Origin: Terribacillus sp. FSL K6-0262
GTDB lineage: Bacteria > Bacillota > Bacilli > Bacillales > Amphibacillaceae
Direction of reading: 5' to 3'
Length of the DNA: 64,000 nucleotides
Assembly: GCF_037977385.1 (NCBI RefSeq)
Contig: NZ_CP150277.1
Span: 2,519,001 to 2,583,000, forward strand
Shown here: in pieces, positions 1 to 7,446 of the stretch
Layout of the letters: every line of letters starts with the position of its first letter
Position numbering within the stretch: the stretch's first letter is position 1
Made by a program: the position numbers and the translations under genes
The notes under the pieces: generated by a model
What the model was told of the DNA's origin: nothing
Seen by the model: only the letters and a program-made list of their open reading frames with translations
Database searches by the model: none

Positions 1-101
1 GCTGCGGTGACGAAGCCAGGTCCGACATTACGGAGTTTCTGGCCGAAGGTTTTCGGAGGAGTAGGACTGGCGGGCGCCAACGATTTGTTTTCGTTTTCCA
101 T
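1..101 (-). CDS. Nramp-like transporter, N-terminal fragment (partial)
   Basis: Only the first 33 codons are inside the window; the gene runs off the left edge. The start ATG on the minus strand is preceded by an AAGGGGG ribosome binding site. The visible residues give a Pro/Ser-rich cytoplasmic tail followed by FGQKLRNVGPGFVTAA, which resembles the start of the first membrane segment of Nramp-family divalent metal transporters (GPG motif followed by an Ala-rich helix). With so little sequence the family call is an inference; another transporter with a similar first helix is possible. It is transcribed divergently from the FadR-type regulator gene that starts at 335. Confidence 0.4.
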   Translation of the reverse strand, partial: MENENKSLAPASPTPPKTFGQKLRNVGPGFVTA

Positions 102-160
102 ACACGTACCCCCTTCGCTAATGTGATTGTAAACGCAAAAGACGGGAGTTGGCAAGATAA

Positions 161-184
161 ATTTGTAAGGCAAAAAAACCTTGC
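161..184. promoter_or_regulatory. Small inverted repeat upstream of the Nramp-like gene
   Basis: GGCAA and TTGCC flank a run of A in the 233-base divergent intergenic region. Read on the minus strand it contains TTTGCCTTA, which matches the first half of the MntR operator as I remember it from Bacillus. A weak CcpA-like sequence lies at 127-141. Both assignments are tentative. Confidence 0.25.
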
Positions 185-302
185 CGAATGAAATTGGAAT
201 GATAAAATAATGAGAGACTCATAAAAAGCTAGTTATATCAACGTTCAATGAATTAACTCCCATCCAGAAGAATTGCCTTTTGTAATTTTTATAGGTTGGT
301 AC

Positions 303-313
303 TTGTCAGACAA
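303..313. promoter_or_regulatory. FadR-type operator
   Basis: TTGTCAGACAA is a perfect 11-base palindrome and fits the FadR-subfamily GntR operator consensus TNGTNNNACNA at every fixed position. It abuts the ribosome binding site of the FadR-type regulator gene starting at 335, so autoregulation of that gene and the following oxidase gene is the natural reading. Confidence 0.6.
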
Positions 314-334
314 AAAGGAGAAGAAGAATAAGTC

Positions 335-1024
335 GTGAAAAAGGAGAAAGTGGCGCATCGGATTGCTGCCGAGATATTGGAACAAATCGTAGAGGGGGAT
401 ATCAAACCAGGACAGAAGCTACCGACGGAGAAGAAGCTATGTGAAAAGTATGGCGTCAGCCGTGCTTCGATCCGGGAAGCGTTGAGCGAATTGAAGGCGC
501 AGGGGGCCGTCACATCGAAACAAGGCGGCGGCACATACGTGGAGCAGGCGTTTCATGGTGAATTCTTTCACCAAGTGATGGTGGATGAATCGAACCTTGC
601 CAGTTTCCGTTATCTTTTTGAAATGAGGAAGATCCTGGAGCCGGAAGCAGCCATGCTGGCAGCAGAGCGCAAGACGGAAAAAGAATTGGATGAGATGCGT
701 TCGGCGCTTGATTTATTGAAGGATGCCGATGATGCTGGGTCCCATAAAGGGCGGGATGCGGATTTTGCTTTCCATCTTGCAGTCATGAAAGCGACGCATA
801 ATCCGGTCATGATCCAAACCTTTGCCAATTTGGACACGGTTTATAAGAAAGCATTGGCTTTGTCTTTTGAAGAGAAACAGGATCTTATCCGAAATAGGCG
901 GATCATCTATGAGGAACATGAGAAAATCTTTGAAGCCATCCAAGCAGGGGAAGCAGAGCTCGCGCGTCTGCAGTGTTTGATTCATCTGCGGAATGTCGAG
1001 AAGAAGCTGACCCCTGACAGCTGA
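335..1024 (+). CDS. GntR-family regulator, FadR subfamily (FCD domain)
   Basis: A 229-residue transcription factor. Residues about 5-70 form the GntR winged helix-turn-helix (LPTEKKLCEKYGVSRASIREAL, then the GGGTYV wing tip); the rest is the all-helical FCD ligand-binding domain (RYLFEMRKILEPEAAMLAA; later DFAFHLAV and EHEKIFEAI with the metal-binding Asp/His positions). The start is GTG at 335, with AAAAAGGAG upstream. It is followed after 16 bases by the L-2-hydroxyglutarate oxidase gene, suggesting that it senses a related hydroxy- or keto-acid; the ligand is inferred from the neighbour only. A consensus FadR-type operator lies over the leader, so it probably represses its own operon. Confidence 0.9.
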   Translation: MKKEKVAHRIAAEILEQIVEGDIKPGQKLPTEKKLCEKYGVSRASIREALSELKAQGAVTSKQGGGTYVEQAFHGEFFHQVMVDESNLASFRYLFEMRKILEPEAAMLAAERKTEKELDEMRSALDLLKDADDAGSHKGRDADFAFHLAVMKATHNPVMIQTFANLDTVYKKALALSFEEKQDLIRNRRIIYEEHEKIFEAIQAGEAELARLQCLIHLRNVEKKLTPDS

Positions 1025-1040
1025 AAAAGGGGCGATACAG

Positions 1041-2222
1041 ATGTATGACATAGTTATTGTTGGCGGCGGCATCGTTGGTTTGGCCACCGCATACGCCATT
1101 TTGCAAGACGCATCCGATAAAAGGATAATCATTCTGGAGAAAGAGCCGGAGCTGGCCTTGCATCAGACAGGTCACAACAGCGGCGTCATTCATTCCGGTA
1201 TCTATTATAAACCTGGCAGCTTCAAGGCTGCATTTGCAAAGCAAGGGAACGAAAGCATGCTTGCCTTCTGCCGGGAAGCAGGCATAGACGTGGAGCAATG
1301 CGGAAAAGTGATTGTCGCAACCAAAGAAGAAGAGCTGAAGCAATTGGATCAGCTTTATCGCAGAGGGATGGCAAATGGTCTGGCAATCGAGAAAATCGAT
1401 GCAAGGCAGCTGCAGCAAATCGAACCCTATGCGAACGGACTGGCTGCCATCCGTGTTCCTCAGGCCGGTATCGTCAATTATAAGCAAGTATGCCGGGTAC
1501 TGGCAGAAAGGATACGATCAAAGGGCGGTATAATCAAGCTTGGGTGTGAAGTGGTAAAGATAGAGGAGAGGCTGAACAAAGCAGTCATCGATACAAACAC
1601 AGATCCGATTCAAGCGGGATATGTGATTAACTGTGCCGGCCTTCATAGTGATCGAATCGCAAAGGCTGCGGGTCTGTTGACCGATACGAAGATTGTTCCG
1701 TTCCGCGGGGAGTATTATGAGCTTAAACCGCAAGCGAGACACTATGTCAAACACCTGATTTATCCGGTTCCGGATCCAGCCTTCCCTTTCCTTGGCGTCC
1801 ATTTCACGCGGATGATCGGCGGGGGAGTGGAGGCAGGGCCCAATGCTGTCCTTGGCTTCAAGCGGGAAGCGTACCGGAAGACGGATGTCGGATTGAGAGA
1901 TGCAGCTGACACGATGCGCTTTCCTGGATTTTGGAAGCTTGCCGGCAAATATTATCGCCAAGGAGCGGCGGAATACTTACGGTCATTCTTCAAGAGCCGA
2001 TTTGTCAAAAGCCTTCAAGAGCTCATCCCGGATATCGAGGCAGATGATCTGGAAGCAGCCCCGGCAGGTGTCCGGGCACAGGCCTTGCAGCGTGATGGGA
2101 GTCTGGTGGATGATTTCCAGCTGATCCGCGGCAAACGTTCCTTGCATGTGTGCAATGCCCCATCCCCGGCAGCCACAGCTTCGCTGGTGATCGGTAAATC
2201 GATTTGGGAGCGAGCTCAGTGA
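1041..2222 (+). CDS. lhgO: L-2-hydroxyglutarate oxidase
   Basis: A 393-residue FAD-dependent oxidoreductase of the DAO family that oxidises L-2-hydroxyglutarate to 2-oxoglutarate. The N-terminus carries the dinucleotide-binding motif IVGGGIVGLATAYAI (about residues 5-19), then EKEPELALHQTGHNSGVIHSG typical of LhgO, and a C-terminal VRAQALQRDGSLVDDF segment. Length matches the family (about 395-400). The start ATG at 1041 has AAAGGGGCGA upstream. It forms an operon with the preceding FadR-type regulator and ends in a bidirectional terminator. In Escherichia coli this enzyme feeds electrons to the quinone pool; the same is assumed here. Confidence 0.9.
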   Translation: MYDIVIVGGGIVGLATAYAILQDASDKRIIILEKEPELALHQTGHNSGVIHSGIYYKPGSFKAAFAKQGNESMLAFCREAGIDVEQCGKVIVATKEEELKQLDQLYRRGMANGLAIEKIDARQLQQIEPYANGLAAIRVPQAGIVNYKQVCRVLAERIRSKGGIIKLGCEVVKIEERLNKAVIDTNTDPIQAGYVINCAGLHSDRIAKAAGLLTDTKIVPFRGEYYELKPQARHYVKHLIYPVPDPAFPFLGVHFTRMIGGGVEAGPNAVLGFKREAYRKTDVGLRDAADTMRFPGFWKLAGKYYRQGAAEYLRSFFKSRFVKSLQELIPDIEADDLEAAPAGVRAQALQRDGSLVDDFQLIRGKRSLHVCNAPSPAATASLVIGKSIWERAQ

Positions 2223-2255
2223 AAAAACCGAGCAGTCAAGGCTGCCCGGTTTTTT
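2222..2255. terminator. Bidirectional terminator between lhgO and the sortase gene
   Basis: Stem ACCGAGCAG / CTGCCCGGT with one mismatch, flanked by A6 on the left and T6 on the right, so it can serve both converging genes. The sortase stop codon lies in the loop. Confidence 0.8.
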
Positions 2256-2847
2256 CTGTATCGACAGGTACAGCTGTCCAGACAAAGCGCTCGGGAGCAT
2301 CTCCGATATAGGAGAACGGATAGCATGTCGTCACGGTCAGCACTTCATCAGGAGCGGTAGGGACAATGACCGTCAAATCGTCCTTATCGACGATTTTCGT
2401 ATTTTCTACTTTATAAGTGAAGGAACCATATGGCATTTCCACGACGAAAGTATCGCCTACCTTCACTTCCCCCATATTTCGAAAGACAGTATCGCGGTGA
2501 CCCGATAAGACAATCTGATCATTTTGAAGTGGATAGGCGGTTCCTTTATAATGACCGACACCTTTTTCCAAGTCATCTGCATCCGTCCCTTCCACGATCG
2601 GGAGATCAGCATCCAGCTTTGGTACATGCAGGACACCGACTACATCGCCTTGTCCAGGCTCGAAGCTGCTGGCTTCCTCTTCTGCTTCCTCAGGTGTGAG
2701 CTTTTCTGCTGCATGTGCTTCGTGAAGCATCGTTTTGGCATCGGAAAGGGAATCTTTCTGCGCTTTGGAAGAAGCGTACCATTCGAAACCTCCGTAACCT
2801 ACCAGCAAAAGTCCGGCAATGACGAATATGACAGCGAATTGTTTCAT
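2236..2847 (-). CDS. Class D sortase
   Basis: A 203-residue membrane-anchored transpeptidase that would attach surface proteins to peptidoglycan. It has a short N-terminal membrane anchor (about residues 4-23), a charged linker, and a sortase barrel with His117 (SGHRDT), Cys175 (TTCYPF) and Arg187 (ERFVW), the complete catalytic triad. The TTCYPF active-site sequence and the absence of a C-terminal membrane segment point to class D (Bacillus YhcS/SrtD-like). The start ATG at 2847 has AAAGGAG upstream. No protein with an LPxTG-like sorting signal is encoded in the window, so its substrates must lie elsewhere. It faces lhgO tail to tail. Confidence 0.88.
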   Translation of the reverse strand: MKQFAVIFVIAGLLLVGYGGFEWYASSKAQKDSLSDAKTMLHEAHAAEKLTPEEAEEEASSFEPGQGDVVGVLHVPKLDADLPIVEGTDADDLEKGVGHYKGTAYPLQNDQIVLSGHRDTVFRNMGEVKVGDTFVVEMPYGSFTYKVENTKIVDKDDLTVIVPTAPDEVLTVTTCYPFSYIGDAPERFVWTAVPVDTEKTGQP

Positions 2848-2984
2848 ATATTCTCCTTTATGTACGGGCGGGTTGGATTATAGTCAGCATTATTATATAT
2901 AAAATTTATCCAGCGGGAAAGCCGTTTCATGTAAAGGTTTAGTAAAGCAAAGCAGCGGATACACTGCCTTTATAACTGCGTCTA

Positions 2985-2993
2985 TGGTATAAT
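2985..2993 (+). promoter_or_regulatory. Extended -10 promoter of the VanZ-like gene
   Basis: TGGTATAAT is a perfect extended -10 element (TG-N-TATAAT), 32 bases before the start codon; no convincing -35 is seen. Confidence 0.55.
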
Positions 2994-3025
2994 CGTGACT
3001 TATCCAGAAAAAGGGAGGGGAGGAG

Positions 3026-3529
3026 ATGAGCTTGAAAAAATGGGTTTATGGTATGCTGCCATTGGCTTGTATCCTCATCATTTTCCTGTTTTCTGCCACT
3101 CCTTATCAGGAACAGGATATCAAGCCGATGCTTGCTTCCCATGTCGATTTAAGTCCGCTTGAACCGTTCCTATCACCGATACACTTTACCTATCATGGGC
3201 AGGAAGTCAGTGTCCAGGCAGTAGGAATTTATTCCGTTGTGGAATTTTTCATAAGGAAAGCAGCCCATTTCAGTGTTTATTTCTGTCTGGCGATTCTCGC
3301 ATTCGCGGCGCTTTATAAAGGATTCGGTCTGAAATATCGCATGTCGCTGCGGATTTCCTTGGTGATTTCGATCCTATACGCGTGTTTTGATGAATTCCAT
3401 CAAAGCCTTACTCCTGGCAGGACTCCTTATGTGGGTGATGTCATGATCGATACAATCGGGGCATGTGTGGGACTATTAGTGGTGATTATCGGCAAAAATC
3501 TATACCGCATTTATTGGAAACGATCATAG
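3026..3529 (+). CDS. VanZ-family membrane protein
   Basis: A 167-residue integral membrane protein with about four membrane segments. The family signature is clear: RKAAHFSVYFCLA in the second segment, then DEFHQSLTPGRTPYVGDVMIDTIGA. VanZ relatives are associated with low-level teicoplanin resistance in enterococci, but most chromosomal copies in bacilli have no known role, so none is claimed. The start ATG at 3026 follows AGGGAGGGGAGG. It is a single gene with its own promoter, followed closely by a short open reading frame. Confidence 0.85.
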   Translation: MSLKKWVYGMLPLACILIIFLFSATPYQEQDIKPMLASHVDLSPLEPFLSPIHFTYHGQEVSVQAVGIYSVVEFFIRKAAHFSVYFCLAILAFAALYKGFGLKYRMSLRISLVISILYACFDEFHQSLTPGRTPYVGDVMIDTIGACVGLLVVIIGKNLYRIYWKRS

Positions 3530-3661
3530 ATGCGTCTAAATTCTTATTTTTGGCAAAAATGGACATCGTTTTGCAATGGATGTGGTATAGTTCACTATGT
3601 GTCACGTGATTCAGCTTGCGTACATAATGTATTGTATCGATTTACCAAACGAGGTGACATA

Positions 3662-3802
3662 GTGAGAGAGCAGGATATTTATAAACACATCTTAGCGAAA
3701 CTGATCTCCCAGACGGAAAACAAACAAATCAACGATACGGATGCCATGATGAGAAAGCTAATTCAAGAATTGCAATCATATCGAATGACAAGTCAAAACT
3801 AA
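3662..3802 (+). CDS. Small hypothetical protein (46 residues)
   Basis: A short open reading frame starting with GTG at 3662, preceded by GAGGTGA at correct spacing and followed by a good terminator. The product is hydrophilic and probably helical (EQDIYKHILAKLISQTENK, then MMRKLIQELQSYRM), with no membrane segment or cysteines. An upstream in-frame ATG exists at 3530 but the intervening sequence reads like a non-coding leader. I do not recognise the family; the length resembles the small regulatory proteins of bacilli such as Sda or Fbp, without sequence evidence for either. Confidence 0.5.
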   Translation: MREQDIYKHILAKLISQTENKQINDTDAMMRKLIQELQSYRMTSQN

Positions 3803-3837
3803 GAGCAGTGTACCGGGAACCGGCGCTGCTCTTTTTG
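3802..3837 (+). terminator. Terminator after the 46-residue gene
   Basis: AGAGCAG / CTGCTCT arms around a CCGG-containing inner stem, followed by TTTTT. Confidence 0.75.
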
Positions 3838-3843
3838 TCTGTC

Positions 3844-4566
3844 TTAGCGGTAAAAACTGCTTGTGAACGTGTATTTATCTGCTCTATACGTGCTTGTTAC
3901 ATATTCGAACGGACGTTCATCCTTCAGATAGGACAAGCGATGAATCCGCAAAACTGCATCACCTGGCGATATGTTCAGTAAGCTGGCTGTTTCTTCATCA
4001 GCCAATAAAGCTTCTATTTCCTGTTCCGCGCGATGGAGCGTGAGCTGCATGTCCTCTTCCAAATATTTATAGAAGCTCTCCTTTAATTTAGTCTCCGTCA
4101 AGTGCTTGGTCATTTCCAGCGGGGAAGTGATCGTCTCCACTGCAATCGGCTCTTCATCCGCCAAACGCAGCCGTTTGATCCGGATAGCTTTCGTGCCGAT
4201 TTCCTTTTGCAGCTTATCGGCAGCCAAACTGCTCAAATTGATTTCTTTCCATTCCAATATCTTGTTCGATGGTGTGAGACCGCGCGCCAGCATATCCTCG
4301 CGGAAGCTTGTCAATTTCGCCAAGGATTGGTGAAATGGCTGCTCTTTCACAAAAAGACCTTTATTCCGTCTTCTTTCCAGCAGGCCATCCTCAATCAGGG
4401 CCTGCATGGCATGTCTTACTGTCATTCGGCTGATGCCCAATGACTCGGTATAATGCCGTTCGGGCGGCAGCATTTCGCCGGGTGTTAAAGTGCCTGTCTC
4501 GATGTGTTCGCGGATCGCCTGCTCCAGCTGGTAATAAAGCGGAATCGGCGAGTTTTTGTCGATCAT
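3844..4566 (-). CDS. nagR: GntR/HutC-family regulator of amino-sugar use
   Basis: A 240-residue repressor resembling Bacillus NagR (YvoA). Residues about 8-75 are the winged helix-turn-helix (SPIPLYYQLEQAIREHI, ISRMTVRHAMQALIEDGLL, then the wing), and the C-terminal two-thirds is a UTRA effector domain (RLRLADEEPIAVE, FEYVTSTYRADKYTF). Known NagR proteins bind glucosamine-6-phosphate or N-acetylglucosamine-6-phosphate and release nag operators. I chose ATG at 4566 because GGAGGAG lies 5 bases upstream and translation then begins MIDKNSPIPLYYQ as in relatives; a longer in-frame start at 4650 would fall inside the operator. It is divergent from nagAB, unlike the nagA-nagB-nagR order of B. subtilis. 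Confidence 0.88.
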   Translation of the reverse strand: MIDKNSPIPLYYQLEQAIREHIETGTLTPGEMLPPERHYTESLGISRMTVRHAMQALIEDGLLERRRNKGLFVKEQPFHQSLAKLTSFREDMLARGLTPSNKILEWKEINLSSLAADKLQKEIGTKAIRIKRLRLADEEPIAVETITSPLEMTKHLTETKLKESFYKYLEEDMQLTLHRAEQEIEALLADEETASLLNISPGDAVLRIHRLSYLKDERPFEYVTSTYRADKYTFTSSFYR

Positions 4567-4630
4567 ACTGGTTCTCCTCCATCGTTTCATTTCGCTTAGT
4601 ATACCATGCTGAAAAATGATTGTATATAAA

Positions 4631-4650
4631 TTGTCTATATGATTAGACAA
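4631..4650. promoter_or_regulatory. NagR operator between nagR and nagA
   Basis: TTGTCTA and TAGACAA form a 7-base perfect inverted repeat with a 6-base spacer. The left half TTGTCTATA equals the core of Bacillus NagR (dre) sites as I recall them. It is placed to control both divergent genes. Confidence 0.6.
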
Positions 4651-4705
4651 TGATCATACCTTGTGCTACGCTAACGGTATAATCTACGAAAGAAGGAATC
4701 TTGTC

Positions 4706-5863
4706 ATGGGAGAAGTTTTGCTTCGCAATGTCCGGATCTGCCTGCCGGAAAAGATGATGACTGGTCATATCGGCATAGCGAATGGGAAAATAGCCGAAAT
4801 AGGGGAAGGGGAACCATCCCGGCAGTATATGAAAGAAGTGGATGGGAAAAATCATTATGCGCTACCGGGGTTTATCGATGGGCATATCCATGGTGCTGCT
4901 GGTGCAGATACGATGGATGCGACACAGGAAAGCCTGCATACAATCGCTGCTTGGCTGCCGAATGAAGGAACAACCGCTTTCCTGGCGACAACGATCACAC
5001 AGGGTCAGGGCGCGATTGAAGCGGCTTTGGAGCAAGTTGACTTGTTTTCGGCTCAAACAGGCGAAGCTGAACTTATCGGTGTCCACCTGGAAGGTCCTTT
5101 CGTCAATCCGAAAAAAGCCGGAGCGCAGCCGCTGTCGCATATTCAAAAGCCTGATGTCGAGCTTTTCCGGAAATGGAGGCAGTTATCGGGCGGCAATATC
5201 AGGGTGGTGACCCTGGCTCCGGAATGTGATGAAGACTACCGATTGACGGAGCTGCTTGCTTCGGAACGAATCGTGGCATCGGCCGGTCATACAGATGCGT
5301 CCTTTGAACAGATGAAGGAGGCTGCAAGACATGGCATCGGGCAGCTGACCCATTTATGCAATCAGATGAATGGCATACACCATCGAGACGTGGGTGCTGT
5401 CGGAGCCGGGTTCTTGTTATCCACGCTTTCATCTGAGCTGATAGCGGATGGCATCCATGTCGCACCCGAAATGCTTCGGTTGATTTATCAAAACGTTGGT
5501 CCGGAACGGCTGATTCTCATTACGGATTCCTTACGCGGAAAAGGGTTGGAAGATGGTACGTATGATCTGGGCGGCCAAGCTGTGACGGTCAAGGAAGGCA
5601 AGGCTCTGCTTCCTGATGGGACGCTGGCCGGCAGTATGCTTCAGATGAAAGATGCTGTATGCAACATGGCTGCATTTGCAGATGCATCTGTTTTGGATAT
5701 CGCCAAAATGACGGCCGAGAATCCCGCCAAACAGTATAAGATATATGATCGGAAAGGATCACTGACAAAAGGGAAGGATGCAGATATCGTCCTGCTTGAT
5801 GACCAGCTGACATTGCAAGCTACTTATTGCAGGGGAAATCTTGCTTACCAGAAGGAGGAATGA
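4706..5863 (+). CDS. nagA: N-acetylglucosamine-6-phosphate deacetylase
   Basis: A 385-residue metal-dependent amidohydrolase converting N-acetylglucosamine-6-phosphate to glucosamine-6-phosphate plus acetate. Family motifs are in order: GFIDGHIHG (metal HxH), HLEGPFVNPKKAGA with the metal Glu, SAGHTDAS, THLCNQMNG, and LITDSLRGKG with the catalytic Asp. The ATG at 4706 is chosen because AAGAAGGAA sits 6 bases upstream; a TTG at 4661 would add 15 residues not typical of the family. The stop is 2 bases before nagB. It lies under the NagR operator. Confidence 0.93.
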   Translation: MGEVLLRNVRICLPEKMMTGHIGIANGKIAEIGEGEPSRQYMKEVDGKNHYALPGFIDGHIHGAAGADTMDATQESLHTIAAWLPNEGTTAFLATTITQGQGAIEAALEQVDLFSAQTGEAELIGVHLEGPFVNPKKAGAQPLSHIQKPDVELFRKWRQLSGGNIRVVTLAPECDEDYRLTELLASERIVASAGHTDASFEQMKEAARHGIGQLTHLCNQMNGIHHRDVGAVGAGFLLSTLSSELIADGIHVAPEMLRLIYQNVGPERLILITDSLRGKGLEDGTYDLGGQAVTVKEGKALLPDGTLAGSMLQMKDAVCNMAAFADASVLDIAKMTAENPAKQYKIYDRKGSLTKGKDADIVLLDDQLTLQATYCRGNLAYQKEE

Positions 5864-5865
5864 TC

Positions 5866-6621
5866 ATGCTGACAATGGAAAAAGCAAAGGATTACACCGA
5901 GCTCAGTGAAATGGCAGCCGAGCGCATCATCACCAAGCTCTCCGCCAAGCCTGATGCTGTACTTGGACTTGCGACCGGATCCACTCCGGAAGGCATGTAT
6001 GACGCGCTTATCAAAGCTTATAAACAAAAACGCATCTCTTTTGCCGAAGCTACCACCTTTAATTTGGATGAATATGTGAATCTAGATCCAAAGGATGAAA
6101 ACAGCTATGCTTATTATATGGATCAGCATCTATTCCAGCATATCGATTTATCTCCTGGGAATGCGCATCTTCCGAATGGCAAATCGGCTGATTTGGATGC
6201 CGCATGCTCTGCTTATGAGCGGCTGATAGAGAGAGCGGGCGGGATTGACCTGCAAGTGATCGGTATCGGGCTGAATGGACATATTGGTTTCAATGAACCA
6301 TATACGCCATTCGAGCGCCGGACGCATGTAGTGGAACTGGATGAAACGACCAGGAAAGCGAATGCCCGTTTCTTTCCGGATTTGGATGCTGTCCCGACAC
6401 ATGCCATCACGATGGGGATCCGGAACATCATGGAAAGCAAGGAACTGCTTCTGCTTGTATCCGGCGAACAAAAAGCGGCTGTATTGGAACGTCTGGTATA
6501 TGGGGATAAAACAGAAGCATTCCCTGCCTCCATCATCAAGGATCACCCGAATGTGACCATCATTGCCGATCAAGGTGCATTAAGCGGTTTGAAGGCAGCG
6601 GATCATCGAACTGGAGATTGA
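5866..6621 (+). CDS. nagB: Glucosamine-6-phosphate deaminase
   Basis: A 251-residue sugar-phosphate isomerase-fold enzyme converting glucosamine-6-phosphate to fructose-6-phosphate and ammonia. It shows LGLATGSTPEGMY for phosphate binding, the catalytic Asp in NLDEYVNL, and GIGLNGHIGFNEP with the ring-opening His. Length agrees with the monomeric short bacilli-type enzyme. The start ATG at 5866 has AAGGAGG overlapping the nagA stop, so the two are translationally coupled. With nagA it channels amino sugars from cell-wall recycling or chitin into glycolysis. Confidence 0.93.
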   Translation: MLTMEKAKDYTELSEMAAERIITKLSAKPDAVLGLATGSTPEGMYDALIKAYKQKRISFAEATTFNLDEYVNLDPKDENSYAYYMDQHLFQHIDLSPGNAHLPNGKSADLDAACSAYERLIERAGGIDLQVIGIGLNGHIGFNEPYTPFERRTHVVELDETTRKANARFFPDLDAVPTHAITMGIRNIMESKELLLLVSGEQKAAVLERLVYGDKTEAFPASIIKDHPNVTIIADQGALSGLKAADHRTGD

Positions 6622-6642
6622 TTTCCCGGGTAATAATTTGTC

Positions 6643-6687
6643 GAAAAAAAAGATGTGCAGAAGTCGGAATGACTTTTACACATCTTC
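6643..6687 (-). terminator. Terminator of yvyE (minus strand)
   Basis: AAGATGTG / CACATCTT arms with an inner GTC/GAC pairing; on the minus strand the stem is followed by a run of eight T. It overlaps the last yvyE codons. Confidence 0.7.
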
Positions 6688-7308
6688 TTCTATATATTCT
6701 TGACCGCCAAAGGTGATTTCAGCTTGTGCATTGGTCATATCCGTCACATAGGTCCGGAATTCTTCTTCTTTTCCCGATTCCATGGCCACATGGAGCACGA
6801 CATGATCAGCATAATCAATCGTACGCAGTGTATAGGCGGATTGTCGCAGTTCATTTTCGACTTTTCCGAGCAATGTATAATCGATATGGATTTCCGCCAG
6901 CTGCATCAGCTGTCGTTTTACGACACCGATTTCATCGATCGACTGAGAGGCTGATCCGGAATACGCGCGAATCAGGCCGCCTGCACCGAGCTTGATGCCG
7001 CCGAAATACCTAGTAACGACAACAGCCGTATCCTTTAAGCCCTTTTTTTTCAGCACTTCCAGGATTGGCACTCCGGCAGTTCCGCTAGGTTCTCCATCAT
7101 CACTTGCCTTTTGGATCAAGTCATGTTCACCGATCATATAGGCGGAGCAATTGTGGGTGGCGTCTTTATGCTCTTTCTTGATTTTCTGGATGAAGGCGAT
7201 TGCTTCTTCCTCCGTTTCGACGCGTTTCACATGACCGATAAAACGGGATTTCTGAATGACAATTTCGTGTGAACCTTCCGTTTTTACGGTAAAATAAGTT
7301 GTAAGCAT
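6676..7308 (-). CDS. yvyE: IMPACT/YigZ-family protein
   Basis: A 210-residue protein of the YigZ/IMPACT family. The N-terminal domain holds the conserved KSRFIGHV, THNCSAY, ASDDGEPSGTAG and VVTRYFGGIKLGAGGLIRAY motifs; the C-terminal domain is the ferredoxin-like DUF1949 fold (about residues 140-205). A bacterial relative has been proposed to act on or near the ribosome, but the function is not settled. The ATG at 7308 is chosen because AAGGAGG lies 11 bases upstream. Its position divergent from degS is the same neighbourhood as in B. subtilis. Confidence 0.88.
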   Translation of the reverse strand: MLTTYFTVKTEGSHEIVIQKSRFIGHVKRVETEEEAIAFIQKIKKEHKDATHNCSAYMIGEHDLIQKASDDGEPSGTAGVPILEVLKKKGLKDTAVVVTRYFGGIKLGAGGLIRAYSGSASQSIDEIGVVKRQLMQLAEIHIDYTLLGKVENELRQSAYTLRTIDYADHVVLHVAMESGKEEEFRTYVTDMTNAQAEITFGGQEYIEEDV

Positions 7309-7446
7309 CTTGCATTTTACCTCCTTGAGCACTCATTATATAAAGATAGCAGAAATATGAAGGATTACATAGAAAAGTATCCCCGTAAACCCCATAAAGC
7401 AGTTGGGTAATTCGAATGATATAGCATACAAGATTGGAGTAATGAA

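Noticed and set aside
4567-4650. Longer N-terminus for NagR
   Set aside because: The extension would be translated from the operator region, has no ribosome binding site and does not resemble NagR relatives.
6638-6650. TGTCGAA at the end of nagB as a Spo0A box
   Set aside because: It lies inside the yvyE terminator, not near a promoter; a chance heptamer.
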